Assembly: GCA_030512335.1 (NCBI GenBank)
Contig: JAULSU010000001.1
Coordinates: 1,922,001 to 1,986,000 of the forward strand
DNA: 64,000 nt
DNA from: Immersiella caudata
Lineage: Eukaryota > Ascomycota > Sordariomycetes > Sordariales > Lasiosphaeriaceae
Reading direction: 5' to 3'
Within the stretch, counting starts at the first letter, position 1. Each line of letters starts with the position of its first letter. The translations under genes were made by a program, and so were the position numbers. Of this stretch, positions 54,057-64,000 are shown one piece after another. Below the pieces are notes generated by a model that made no database searches, was not told the DNA's origin, and worked only from the letters and a program-made list of their open reading frames with translations.

Positions 54057-57000
54057 TTTCGCGGTGCTAATCGAGTGTCAAAGGCGAGTGGAGGGCCGAG
54101 CTGGAGGCATCCGACAGCGAGGGATTCGGTTTGAGAGAATAGAGGAAAACGGTCGAGTTTGACGGCCGGGGGTTTTGTATCCTGCGAGCGCGTTGCGCGA
54201 GGAAAATGGTACAGCGGGCGTGGAGGAAGGAAGAAAAGAAATATTTGGCGGCTGTGAGCTGAAATCGATTGGAAATAAATTGGCGTCAGTGAGCCAGCTA
54301 TGGGATGATCAAGGCCGAGAGCGATGTTACTCGACGAAACGAACGCCAATTCAAGGGTATCAACAGAGAACAGTGAAGTCGGCGCTGAACGAAAAGGTAG
54401 GTAAGGCAAGGTAGTGTGAAAGAGGAGGAAAAAGTTGGTGATGCCACCCGTTGGGCGCTGAGAAGCTCTTTCAGGGGCTTGCGATCACGGTCCCAGGAAA
54501 TTGCTCTGATGGTGGGAATGTCTCTGAGGTCAAGCTCGGGTACCTCTTCGCCGGCCAGCGCGCTAAAAGCTACTTGTGACGGACTGAATCGGGGTTAGTT
54601 TCTGCGACGTGGGTGTCAACCGTGCTAACGATTCCTGCAGGCCACTCAGGAACAAACTACATGGTGACCACACGGTTTGGGGTTCGTCCCGCGCCCTCTT
54701 TTCTTTTAAATGAAGGGTTGTGCTCGGCGCCGCGAGAGCACTCAGGTCCCGACAAGCGGACACACAATTTCGCCGTTTCAAGGCCAAGCTACGGCCAATC
54801 GATTCCCTCTGCTTCCAATATATGGTGACACGTTCGGCGGCTGAGGGAAGCAAGGGCAGAAAGACCAAGAAAATATTTCCAAACGACATCGGCCAGCTCC
54901 CGCTGCGTGCCATTCCCGCTTTCCCGCTTGAAAGGCTGGGGGCCGGGGTGGCTCTTGCCTGACTGACGGTGCAGCTAGAGCGAGTGGGGAACAAGAGTGG
55001 GGAATGGGGGCCGCCTCCCAGCTTGCCGGCTGGAAGTCCACCGACGCTTCACTTCAATGTCAACTTCGGTGTTTCGTCTCGTCTCCACCGCTGTTTCCAG
55101 ATCTCTTAGCTTCTAGACAGCGACTGCAGAGCGGCCCATATCGACACACCACCTGAGGTGGTAACTCCCGCTGAGAAAACCAGCATGTACTCTCTGAGAG
55201 GGCACAAGACGTCGGACCACTGCAACTGTGGAGACTTGCACCAAGCACTCTGTATCTGACATCGCAGCAAGTTGTTGCTACACCACATCCGCCATTCATA
55301 CAGCACTGCACTCGCGAACCTCACCAGCAAACGCCAACCAAAGACTTACCGTTGCACCCTTATTTCACGGTGCCTCGACACGGGGAGAAGGAAGCAACCG
55401 AGCTGGTCGGCGAGTCAACGTCGACGCGGATTCCCACACGGCAAAAGCTCGCTGGTGTTCTCGTCTCAAGCGCGTCTCTTCTTGACTCGCCCTATGAGAG
55501 CATGACGGCCAACCAAACATTCTTGCAGCCGGGGTGACCTCTGCTGGAGCCTGGAGTCCAACCCTCCACCCCCGTCCAACATGACGGCCCAATTGTCCCC
55601 ATTTTCAAAAGCGAAGTGCCAACTCATCACTCCAAGTCGTCCTTTGGCCCGCAAGAGCTCTGAAGAGACGACCTCACACCGTCATTGGCCAAAGAGTGAC
55701 CAACCTCGACCCTGGCAAGGCTCCGGAGCAAGGTCTGAGTTGGCATTGCACTTGAAAAAAGACGCTCCACTGCCGACTTTCTGCATCTTCCCCAGGGTTA
55801 CTACTGCGGGTGGTGTGTTGTCAAATGCGCCGCCATTCCTTTTTGGGCGAAAGAGTGATCGTCGACACCAGCCTCCACACTCTCGTACAGTTCGTGAACC
55901 AACGCAGCCAAACAAACTCTTGAGTGATTGCAGTGAGACATGCTGACCTATTGACCGCCTCCTGTGGCTAGGAGAAAATAGGCACGCAAGCCGGCAACGA
56001 ATTGGCCAGACACAGCGAGTTTTAGTGTCACCCAGCCATCTCGCCAGGCTCCTCAACCTCCCGGAGCTGCCCCTCACTCACATCCCACTCATCCCACTCG
56101 GGGGCTAGGAGAGACGTATCTTTTCGACCTGAAGGGTGGTTGGTCAGAGCTTTCCTGCATCATGCGAAAGGCCGAGAACCCCTGGACCTGCATGCGTCCC
56201 TCTGCGAGCTGCCTGTCAACTTAGCTCGAGAGCTTTGCCGGAGTTGCGATGGTCAGGTCGTCCATGCAATGGAAATCGGGTGTGTCCGAGCCCACTGCAC
56301 CAGAAGCGCCCTGGTGCAAGCTTGGGCGGTGATCGTGAGCAGCATGCACAACATGCTGCTCACGATTCAAGTTTCAATGGATCCAGCGGCGGGAAAACGG
56401 TCATGGCAAACGACACGTTCAGTCAGCACGCTCCGACAGTTGGCCGTCAGAGATTCCACGGCACCGGTAAATGCTCCACAATTTCACGCAGCCGCTCGAG
56501 CCACATCGCACTGAACCAGTGTACCGTACTTCGCACCGCGCCGTAACCCCACCACGATCGCGCACACATCGATCGCGTCGTCATCGCTGTGCTCCCAAGA
56601 GGCCGCCGACGACTGATGGCCCGTGGTGGATATGTAAGGCATAAGATAGAGACGGACCCAAGTCGGACCATGTCCCGGTTGTCGCAAGACCCTTGATCGA
56701 CAAGCTCCAACCAATGAGCATCTTACTTGTTGTGCGTCGCTTTCCCGTCTGGGAGCCTTCCCAGCCATGCGGACTGCTTCAAGAGCGGTTCAGTGTCCAA
56801 AATTCTTCGATGAAATTCTAACGATCGGGTTCCGTGATATATCCGTTTTACCAGGCTGGGCGCTCGTCGATCCTCCGATCCCCTCATAGTTGACCACAAT
56901 CACTTCGTCGTCGAGCGCTTGGACGAACAGAGGAGCACGTGAAAGGAGATGATGTCGAGACGACATCAATATGTATCTTCATCTGTTTCCGTATGCAATG

Positions 57001-57845
57001 ACATGCGGTGCACAAGATTCTCGAGAAAGCATCGTAGGTGAGTAGTAGCGCCGTGGCGTTGTCGACACCGCGTGTTCTCCAAGTCCGTTAGCTGAAACGA
57101 ACCCGCGGCTCCAGAGGAACTTTACGCCATGGACCTCGCTGATATGGACTATGTCAGAGAATTCTTCTCCCATGACAATGCTGGGGGATTCAACTCAAAA
57201 CGGCGTCAAAGCCGGAACGCCACGATTTCATATAGAGGAATATGTCGTGATCGTATACCTTGCGAACCTCCCTCTATCAAGCAGAAGAGGAAGCTTTTGA
57301 AGGGGACTGAAACGCCACCGGCGAACGGTCCCGGGCTTCCAACTGTAATTCAACCACTTAGGATTACCCTGCAAGCCCAGGTGATACAAACACACCGTCA
57401 GGCTCGATACAGAGGCACATGCGGTGCCAGCAGCTTACCTAGCTCGGAATTAACCTGAGCATTGAAGTCCTGCTCGCATCTCGTCGTTGTCCGAAGTGAC
57501 CATCCATTAACTATGTTCCACGTCTATGAAAGCATAACAAACCCAAACCATATCCCCGACACGCCGCATGTACAATACGGACATAACTTTCTCTCGCTCA
57601 GTGACGTCAACCCTAGAAGCGATCAGAGGACAATCATGATTTCTCCAGACGCCTGACAGCATGAAGTTATTCATGAAACCTGATCCGATACCCACTTGGG
57701 AACCAATGTGGTCGTTCCTGACCCCGGTCGTGTCCCCCATACCTTGATCCTCACGTCGTTTACAAAGATCATAGGGACATAAATGTGGTAACAGCGTACC
57801 TCACCTCGTCACCGATTCCATCCCTTTTGGAAATCGCAAACCCCC
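54057..57845. other. 3.8 kb gene-poor interval
   Basis: The longest ORFs (143 and 163 codons, minus) have no recognisable domains or splice-supported continuation. The only structural feature is the inverted repeat at 56332-56366. The interval may hold the Msb1-like promoter and unannotated non-coding transcripts. Confidence 0.4.
56332..56366. repeat. Perfect inverted repeat, 15-bp arms, 5-nt loop
   Basis: Arms 56332-56346 and 56352-56366 are exact reverse complements around CACAA. On RNA of either strand it would fold into a strong hairpin. It lies in a gene-poor interval, far from any supported gene end (about 1.5 kb from ung1). Confidence 0.85.
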
Positions 57846-58998
57846 TCAAGACTCCTCTTCCTCCTCCTGAGGCGCCACATTCTCCACATCTGTTCTGGCA
57901 GCCTTCAGTCCCTTCTGAATAATCACCTCAACGCTCTCACCCCTCCTCTTCACCGGCTCCTCCTTCACCTCTTCCACCTCCTTCTTCTCCGCAAACACGC
58001 TTTGCCCCTCCGTCAGCGCCCAATCCACCACACCATCCTCCCCATAACGGCCCTTCAGCCACTCATTTGCCAACTTATAGTGTTCACACGTCAAGTACCC
58101 CCTCATGGCGCTTAGCGGACTGGGGTGCACCGCCTTGAGCACCAAGTGCCGCTTCTGATCCACCTTTTGCACGCGTTTACCGGCGGGTGTGCCCCACGCC
58201 ATGAAGACGACGCCGCGGGTACGCTTAGCGGCCACCAGGTCGATGACGCGCTGCGTGAAGCGTTCCCAGCCGCGGTTGGAGTGTGAATTGGCTTCGTGGG
58301 CGCGGACGGTGAGACAGGTGTTGAGCATGAGGACGCCGCGCTCGGCCCAGGGGGTGAGGAGACCGCCGCGGTTGGGAGGGGGGGTGAAGGAGGGGTAGTC
58401 GTTTTTGAGGCAGATGTACATGTTTTTGAGGGAGGGAGGCGCGGGGGTGGGTGGGCGGACGGAGAAGGCGAGGCCGTGGGCTTGGTTGTGGTTGTGGTAG
58501 GGGTCTTGGCCGAGGATGACGACGCGGACGGTGTTAAAGGGCGTGTGGCGGGACCTGGATGGTTGTGAGTGGGTTGTTTTTTGGGTGGGGGTTGGAGGGG
58601 GGAAGAGAGGGGCATTACCAGCTGTAGACGTCTTCCTTGGGGGGGAACCACTTCTTGCCGGCGGCGGTTTCGCGGTCGAGGAATTTCTTGAGCTCGAGGA
58701 ACTCTTTGGTGGTGATTTCGTCCTTGAGGTGGGCGAGCCAGCTCTCGTGAAGGGTGTCAATCTCGAGCTGGAGCAGCTTGCGTTGCTCGTCAGTTAAGGT
58801 CTTGACCCATTTGGCCTTGTCGAACTTGGGGCCTGCCGAGTCCAAGGCGGAAGCACCGCTGTTGGCTGCGGAGGCACTGCTGCTTCCAGGTGCTGGCTTG
58901 GGGGCCGAGAAGAAGGATGTGATGCTGGCATTTTGCTTCGTCTTCTTAGCGTCCGAGCCAGCTGCCTGGGAGGCGGCCTTGCGCTTGAGAGTAGACAT
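57846..58998 (-). CDS. ung1: Uracil-DNA glycosylase
   Basis: Exons in transcript order, 58998-58619 and 58554-57846, give 362 aa; the intron is 64 bp (GTAATG...CATCCAG). The enzyme excises uracil from DNA in base-excision repair. Catalytic water-activating motif GQDPYH lies at 142-147; also present are PPSLKNMYICLKNDY, GVLMLNTCLTVR, VFMAWGTPAGK and the DNA-intercalating-loop motif HPSPLS. The N terminus is basic (KRKAASQAAGSDAKKTKQ) with a nuclear-signal look, followed by ASITSFF, which resembles a PCNA-interacting peptide though the key Gln is displaced by one residue. The C-terminal ~60 residues are Glu/Lys-rich, an extension beyond the normal family end. No obvious mitochondrial presequence is seen from this start. 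Confidence 0.95.
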
Positions 58999-60384
58999 TA
59001 TGTGGAGGGGGTATATCCGCTGTGGTGGAGAGCTGAGGAAGGAGCCCCCAACAGAAGAAAACGGGCGGTGACGTCGAAGGGACTGCAGACTTGCAATTTT
59101 GGCGGTTACAGAATTCCAACCGGGCTATTGTCAGGTTGAAAGTATAAGGTGATGAAGGAGGGGAAAGAGTCGTCAGTCAACCGGAGTGGTGAAGCCTCAA
59201 GGTATCGAGGCCAAGGACGAAGCACGCGGTGAGGTGAAGTTGAAAGAGGTGAGGGATCTAGTTTAAAAAACCAGCTGCCAAGGGCACGCAGAATTCCAAG
59301 CCCATCAGCTTTAGTATTTCGCCAATCCGACGCCGCTAACTGTACCAGGAATGCAGTACCAGGCTCACAAGGGTGGGCAGAATGCAGGTTTGCTTCATTC
59401 GGGTCAGGTTCAGAGCGGAGAAGCTCGCCAGAGCGCGTTCTTCTGGCGTGCCATGCGCCCTACGGAGACCCCTCACCCTAGCCTCCGCCAGCCGAGACGC
59501 GGTTTTGGCGTTTCGTGGAGAGTGTGTTTGCTCAAACACGAAAATGGATCCCGGCACGGGTCGTGTCTGCTGGGATTTTTACTGGGCAGACCCAGGCGGC
59601 TCCCGGGCCCCCGTGTTACCCTAACCCGGCCACTTACAGGGGGTTAGAATCAAGGCAGCAAACCCAACTCTGAAAGCGACCTGCCACGAACTGTAACTGC
59701 AGAAAGGTGTCGACGATATGCAACTGAAGGATACGGCGAACTCTCCCCAGAGCCAATGAACCAGCTAGGAACCGCAACTCAACTCCTCACGTTGACGTCT
59801 AGCCCAGGGGAAGGAGCGAAAGAGCGCGTCACGGTTGCCTCGCGCCCGTTTCAGCCCCACGCGTCGCCTGGCCATTCTGATTGCTCAATCACCCTGCAAG
59901 CACTTAAACTCTCTCCACAGAGGCGCATGCCCCGCTGGCGCCTCGCTTGTCCATCCTCATTTTGTGGAGCCGTCTTACACAACACCATCTTCATCATCGT
60001 TGCAGCGGTTCAAGAAGCCGTTCGTGACCATGAACCTAAGAAGACGTTCGAGGCCGTCGAGTCGCCGAAACGCCAGTCAACTCAAAGTCATTCGGCCGGC
60101 TCAGCCTCGTGGTAGTAACCGCTGAGAACACCCGTCAAACTGCAAAATATGATTGTCACTCCTAGGTTCAAGCGTCCAACTGCCACAAAGGTTCTGCCGC
60201 CCTGACTCACGGGGATTTAGGTTCACGGTTACCGAACGAACTGCCCGGTAGGTACTCATCAGGATGTTGAAGACTCATTCAGGAGGCCGAGGAATCGAAA
60301 CTTTATAAGCCCATTATTTCCAGTCTCAACTTGATCATTTCCTCGACCATCATTTTCCACGCCGTGGTGGCCACTAGCTCAGAA
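58999..60384. other. Divergent interval between ung1 and the broken 2EXR gene
   Basis: About 1.4 kb. Overlapping ORFs at 59756-60115 lack any recognisable domain. Nothing else is supported. Confidence 0.45.
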
Positions 60385-61494
60385 ATGGCAAAAGATTTCC
60401 ATCTCTTCCTTGATCTTCCGTTTGAGCTTAGGGAGCAGGCGTGGGAATTCGCAACCCGGCCGCTTCTCCTAGAGGCGGACGTGTTTAGAGTCTACCACGC
60501 CAGCGACACAGAGCATGTCAACCCGGAGCACGAGACATCTCGCTATCAGTACCGGTGGGAAAGGAGAGACTAGTCTGTCCCCGCTCCGAGATGTCTCCCA
60601 AGAAGCATTGAATTCAGTCGGGCGGCGCAAGCAGCGGAGCCCATCTCATGGACCCTGAACAACTCCTCGGCCTACCTCATCGACAGCGGCCTTTGAACGG
60701 CCTGCAAAGAGTCGCGAAAGGTCATCGAGAAGGACTTTCAATATCCAGCATGGCGACAGAACGTGTTGACCACATCAGAACTGGAAGCATTCCGAAGGCA
60801 ACGAGGCCGTTTGAACCTGCCGGACCTGGTTACATACACAACCTGCGATAAGTCCGAACGCCGCTATCTCACCATCCGTCCCTACCAAGATCTCCTCATT
60901 TTACAGTCACACGACATTTTCTCCAATCGACTGGAACATTGCGCTAAACTGCTTCCCTGCCTATCAGCATTACCCTAACGGGTTCGACCTTGAAGGAGGT
61001 GTAGGGAGGTGGGATGAAAGCGATTTTGGCCACGAGCGCCAAATGGCCCTGGAATACGACCCCGCGTGGGACAAGTTCGCCCACTCGAAACTCGGGGGAG
61101 ATACGAGCGTGGTTGGCAGCCTTTCTTGGAACATTGCCCATTGCCATTCCATAGAAGAAACCACTCTATGGTTCATTGCTACCGGATCAAGCGCAATCCG
61201 AGGTACAAAGGCGGGCCGCAGGGGCGGGCCGCAAAGTTGGCACACCCGAGAGAATTTTATGCACTAGACCGTCGGTTTGTGGAAGTGAGGGAGGCGGAAG
61301 TGGTCTGCTGGTCAGGGCACGTGCAAAAGTGGGATGGGGTTTGCACTTTTCCAACAGACAATATTTGGTGCGATTGTTGCTCGCTCGGATTTGTCGAGAG
61401 TCTCCAAAGCCATCGGGAGTACAATAGGGACTTATTGGAAGACTTCGGCACGCAGGTCGACTGTAGCAAGTTTAGCCCTGCTCCTTGCTTGTGA
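60385..61494 (+). pseudogene. Disrupted 2EXR-domain protein gene
   Basis: The ATG at 60385 starts MAKDFHLFLDLPFELREQAW, the F-x-x-F-x-x-L-P-x-E-x-R-x-x-I/A-W signature of the fungal 2EXR family. The same frame is interrupted by TAG at 60571 and TGA at 60694 but continues with recognisable sequence (NNSSAYLIDSGL, ACKESRKVIEKDF, YQDLLILQSHDIFS). Near 60919-60927 one extra base shifts the frame into IDWNIALNCFPAYQHYP. Near 61177-61180 one lost base restores the original frame (YRIKRNPRYKGGPQGRA, CDCCSLGFVE) to the stop at 61494. The stops look like CAG-to-TAG and TGG-to-TGA changes, so all four lesions are simple. No intron removes them. Family function is unknown; these genes are numerous and variable in Sordariomycetes. 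Confidence 0.75.
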
Positions 61495-61948
61495 GGACAT
61501 CTGACAATCGGTAGATTGCTCGCCACAAGCCGCCCCTGAAGGACGATGTTCTCAGCCACCTGACTCTAGCGAGCAGCTACCCTGTTTTGTACTACTTCAA
61601 ACGATGGTCATGTTCTCACATTGTGCATAGTTCTTTGCTATTTATTCAAATTCTAGCATCCAGTTATCTCAGCAACCTCAGACCCTTCGTTGCGATCTGC
61701 CCCCCAGCCACAGTTCCGAACCAACTTCCCGCCAGTCAATTAAAACCCACCCGCAATGGACACCGTTCGATTGTAACTGATTCCCAACGCCATTGCGCCG
61801 CGTCTCTGCACTGGCCCTGGCCACGTTTAAGACCAGGTTCCCAGGCGGCACCACGTGGAGGTTGCAGAGGCCGTCTTCGCCGCCCGGCCAACCCCATCAC
61901 CCAAAACGGGATCAGGAGCCGACCCCTCGCGAACTATGACGTACAATA

Positions 61949-62188
61949 GGTTAAACTCGATCAGCGACTGCGCAATTACGGACCGATCAGACCCGAAGGT
62001 CCATTACACGCGGAGCTTCCCCGAAGAAAACAAAGCCCCCTGAAGAAAACAAACCCCCTGAACGGGTGCACAATGGGCAAACCCCGACGAGCAGGTTAAA
62101 CCAGACCAGCGAATGGCATCAAACCACCACGCCGCATAATTGCGGGCCGATCCGACCCGAAGGTCCATTGCACACGGAGCCCCCTGAA
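61949..62188. repeat. Two divergent copies of a ~80-95 bp unit
   Basis: Segments 61949-62026 and 62093-62188 share AGGTTAAAC, a CAATTACGG/TAATTGCGG block and GACCCGAAGGTCCATT followed by ACACGCGGAG/GCACACGGAG. Between them GAAGAAAACAAA.CCCCCT is itself duplicated (62023-62060). Origin is unknown; this looks like a decayed local duplication. Confidence 0.6.
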
Positions 62189-63743
62189 GTATTTCCCGCC
62201 CCGAACCTGTCCCCGACAGTCCAAGACGTGCTGTCAGATAGACGTTGACAGATATCACCCCCTGCAGACAGCACAAAGACATCCGGTAAGTTGACTGGCC
62301 CAAGATACCTCCCATATCTCAGGTTTAATGCTGACTAGGTCTGCTATTTCTCTCGGAACAGACGAACAGCAAACGTGAGTCTTGCCACGACATCCCGAAT
62401 TTGGTTGTGCCCGTTCAGCTGACATGTTTTGCAGACGTCTGGGGTAAACTTGAAGGAGGTCTACCGAACTATTCAGTAGGTCTAAAAAAAGAACTCCGCG
62501 ATGGCCCGTTTCGATGAAGTCGAGACGTGATCCAACGCAAAAGAGGTCTAGATAATTACTCTACACACCTAATCTTGTTCAGTGAAGACTTATGGTAATA
62601 CAATCAAAGCCTACCAGGATGTAAAACGAGGCCATGTGTAATCCAAGAAGGGCCTAATAACCTACATTCTAGGCCTACGGCATTGCGAACAAGGCATCTA
62701 ACAATGCAGAAGAGGCCTGGTCCAGTGTTCCGAACGCCTGCTACAGAACATTTGATACCCACCGAAGAATACTCGAGATCTGTTTCATGTTGTCTGCGCC
62801 TTCTGCACAACTTCTAACCTGGTTTGGCACTATGTTAAAGGGGCAGTTCAACGAACTGGAGCAACTGGAGCAAAGATTATCGGACGGATCAAGCTACGGG
62901 TTCCCAGCCAACGCCTTCCAGACAACAGCCTCAGGACCTACACCTGGTCGACGAGGATCACATGTACCTCGTTCTATCATGACGTTCACCCAGAGCACAG
63001 GCGTACATCTCGCGGTCAGACTTAAAACCCCGCAAAATCTAAGTGGACGATTATGATACAGGAGATGGATAGAACGCATGAGAAGACGCTGTCTCTGCAA
63101 TGGTTCGACAACTCGGGTATTCGCATTAAACAGGTGACTGGCCCCTCGGAGGCACTGGGGTGGTATCTCTTACCCAACAACTTACCTTGGGTACATGTAA
63201 AAGCCTCCATCCCAGGCCAGCTGTTCCGATAGTTGTTACGACTTCAATTTGTGCTGGGAGCTTCGGTTCTGTGTGGTCGAGTCGCTACGCAAGGACGAAA
63301 AGGGGTGGTAGGCAAGCCACGTCGAGTACTACATGATGTAACCACCTCCTTACCTGTGTGAGAACCGAAGCAGTCTTGAAGGACGGGCTCGGGATGGTAA
63401 TGACAAATGCCTATCTCTTTGGATAAATCCCGATTGTGCGGGCGCTTTCCTCCGAGATAGACCAGCGTTCTAGGATTGCCCAACATTCCTCACCCTGCAT
63501 GTAGGTTTTTTTGCCGAGGCAAATCACCAGCAGGGCAGACTTGGCATCAGGCATTCCCATTTTTTGTTTTCCAAAAGCACCGCTGTCCATGTCTATGCGA
63601 ATTACCCCCTACATCATCCACAATAAGATAAGTTTACAATATACCAAATATGGCACCGGGTGTACAGTCCCGGTGGTGATTGTACAAGTTGCGCTCCGTC
63701 CCTCCTCATCAAGATCCAAATCAACATTGCCGTGTTTTGGCGC
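62189..63743. other. Degenerate tract with splice-like signals
   Basis: Plus-strand signals resemble two introns: 62286-62361 (GTAAGT...CTGAC...ACAG) and 62375-62434 (GTGAGT...CTGAC...TTGCAG), flanking a 13-base mini-exon. Downstream frames are broken by many stops (for example around 62480-62520). This may be the remains of a gene. I cannot identify a family, and no tRNA or transposon protein was recognised. Confidence 0.25.
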
Positions 63744-64000
63744 TCAGCCCCGACGAGCCAGCCAGCCAAATACAAACAGTGCTATCCACGCGACACGGAA
63801 TAGCGTCGCCCAGAATTCCGTGATGGCAATCTTGAGCGTGGATTTCTTATCCTTTGCTCTCGACGCTGCTTTCCACTTGCCACCGTCGTACAGCTCCTCT
63901 GTTTCTGTGGGGATTTTAATCCTGGGTGCCCTTGAGCCGGTCCAACCCCACCTTCCACCGGCGTTTTTGCCGTGATGGGATCCATGGCCTTTTCGACTGG
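63744..64000 (-). CDS. Partial C-terminal coding region with a terminal membrane segment
   Basis: An open minus-strand frame enters from the right edge and ends TGA at 63744, leaving 84 residues. It starts Gly/His-rich (RKGHGSHHGKNAGGRWGW), continues with a charged TETEELYDGGKWKAASRAKD and KKSTLKIAITEF, and ends in a hydrophobic helix (WATLFRVAWIALFVFGWL) followed by ARRG. This would give a membrane helix at the extreme C terminus. The composition and lack of stops look coding, but there is no start in the window and I do not recognise the family. Confidence 0.45.
   Translation of the reverse strand, partial: SRKGHGSHHGKNAGGRWGWTGSRAPRIKIPTETEELYDGGKWKAASRAKDKKSTLKIAITEFWATLFRVAWIALFVFGWLARRG

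Noticed and set aside
63511..63975. 154-codon plus ORF
   Set aside because: It overlaps antisense to the more protein-like minus frame that ends in a membrane helix, and depends on a non-ATG-like context with no domain.
1..64000. CRISPR arrays, rRNA, intact transposons or integrated viral sequence
   Set aside because: I saw no regularly spaced repeats, rRNA motifs, transposase or reverse-transcriptase coding segments, and no viral structural genes.

Overview
The window comes from a filamentous ascomycete (Pezizomycotina, most likely a Sordariomycete). The evidence is small introns of about 50-150 bp with GTRNGT donors, CTRAC-type branch sites and YAG/AAG acceptors; roughly 1 kb gene spacing; genes on both strands with no operons; and families typical of these fungi (Msb1/Mug8 protein, TIGR03649-type NmrA reductase, 2EXR protein, small secreted cysteine-rich protein). 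Species cannot be fixed from sequence alone. I rebuilt intron-exon structures by joining frames at splice signals, so every intron-containing model below is inferred and closes exactly in frame.

Left third (1-20.4 kb): a Psk1/Ypk3-type AGC kinase (-), U4/U6 snRNP protein Prp4 (+), a cyclin T/K-like transcription cyclin (+), seven-exon tRNA-dihydrouridine synthase Dus4 (-), the bifunctional AIR carboxylase Ade2 (+), a two-module cysteine-rich secreted protein (-), a second small secreted protein (+), ALG12 mannosyltransferase (-) and F-actin capping protein beta (+). Most are core housekeeping genes. Divergent pairs share intergenic promoters (psk1/prp4, dus4/ade2, alg12/cap2).

Middle (20.4-46.4 kb): a 3.1 kb gene-poor stretch, an atypical SDR epimerase-like protein, a small lipocalin-like protein, a CBS-pair protein (-), the mitochondrial phosphate carrier, a large sterol-glucosyltransferase-like GT28 protein whose tail carries five UIM-like motifs, an NmrA/festuclavine-dehydrogenase-like reductase, a broken PAF-acetylhydrolase gene, a second 3.2 kb gene-poor stretch, and a 1257-aa fungal protein with a C-terminal zinc-binding-like module.

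Right third (46.4-64 kb): an Mtm1/SLC25A39-40-type mitochondrial carrier, a six-exon Msb1-like protein (-), a 3.8 kb gene-poor stretch holding a perfect 15-bp-arm inverted repeat, uracil-DNA glycosylase (-), a broken 2EXR-domain gene, a degenerate repeat-bearing tract, and a partial gene running off the right edge (-).

The most interesting signals are two full-length homologous introns inside dus4 (introner-like), five introns whose length is a multiple of three with no in-frame stop (retention stays in frame), the exon-duplicated six-cysteine secreted protein, the GT28-UIM fusion, and two multiply disabled genes. I saw no tRNA, rRNA, CRISPR array or intact transposon. No clearly novel defence or biosynthetic system is visible.
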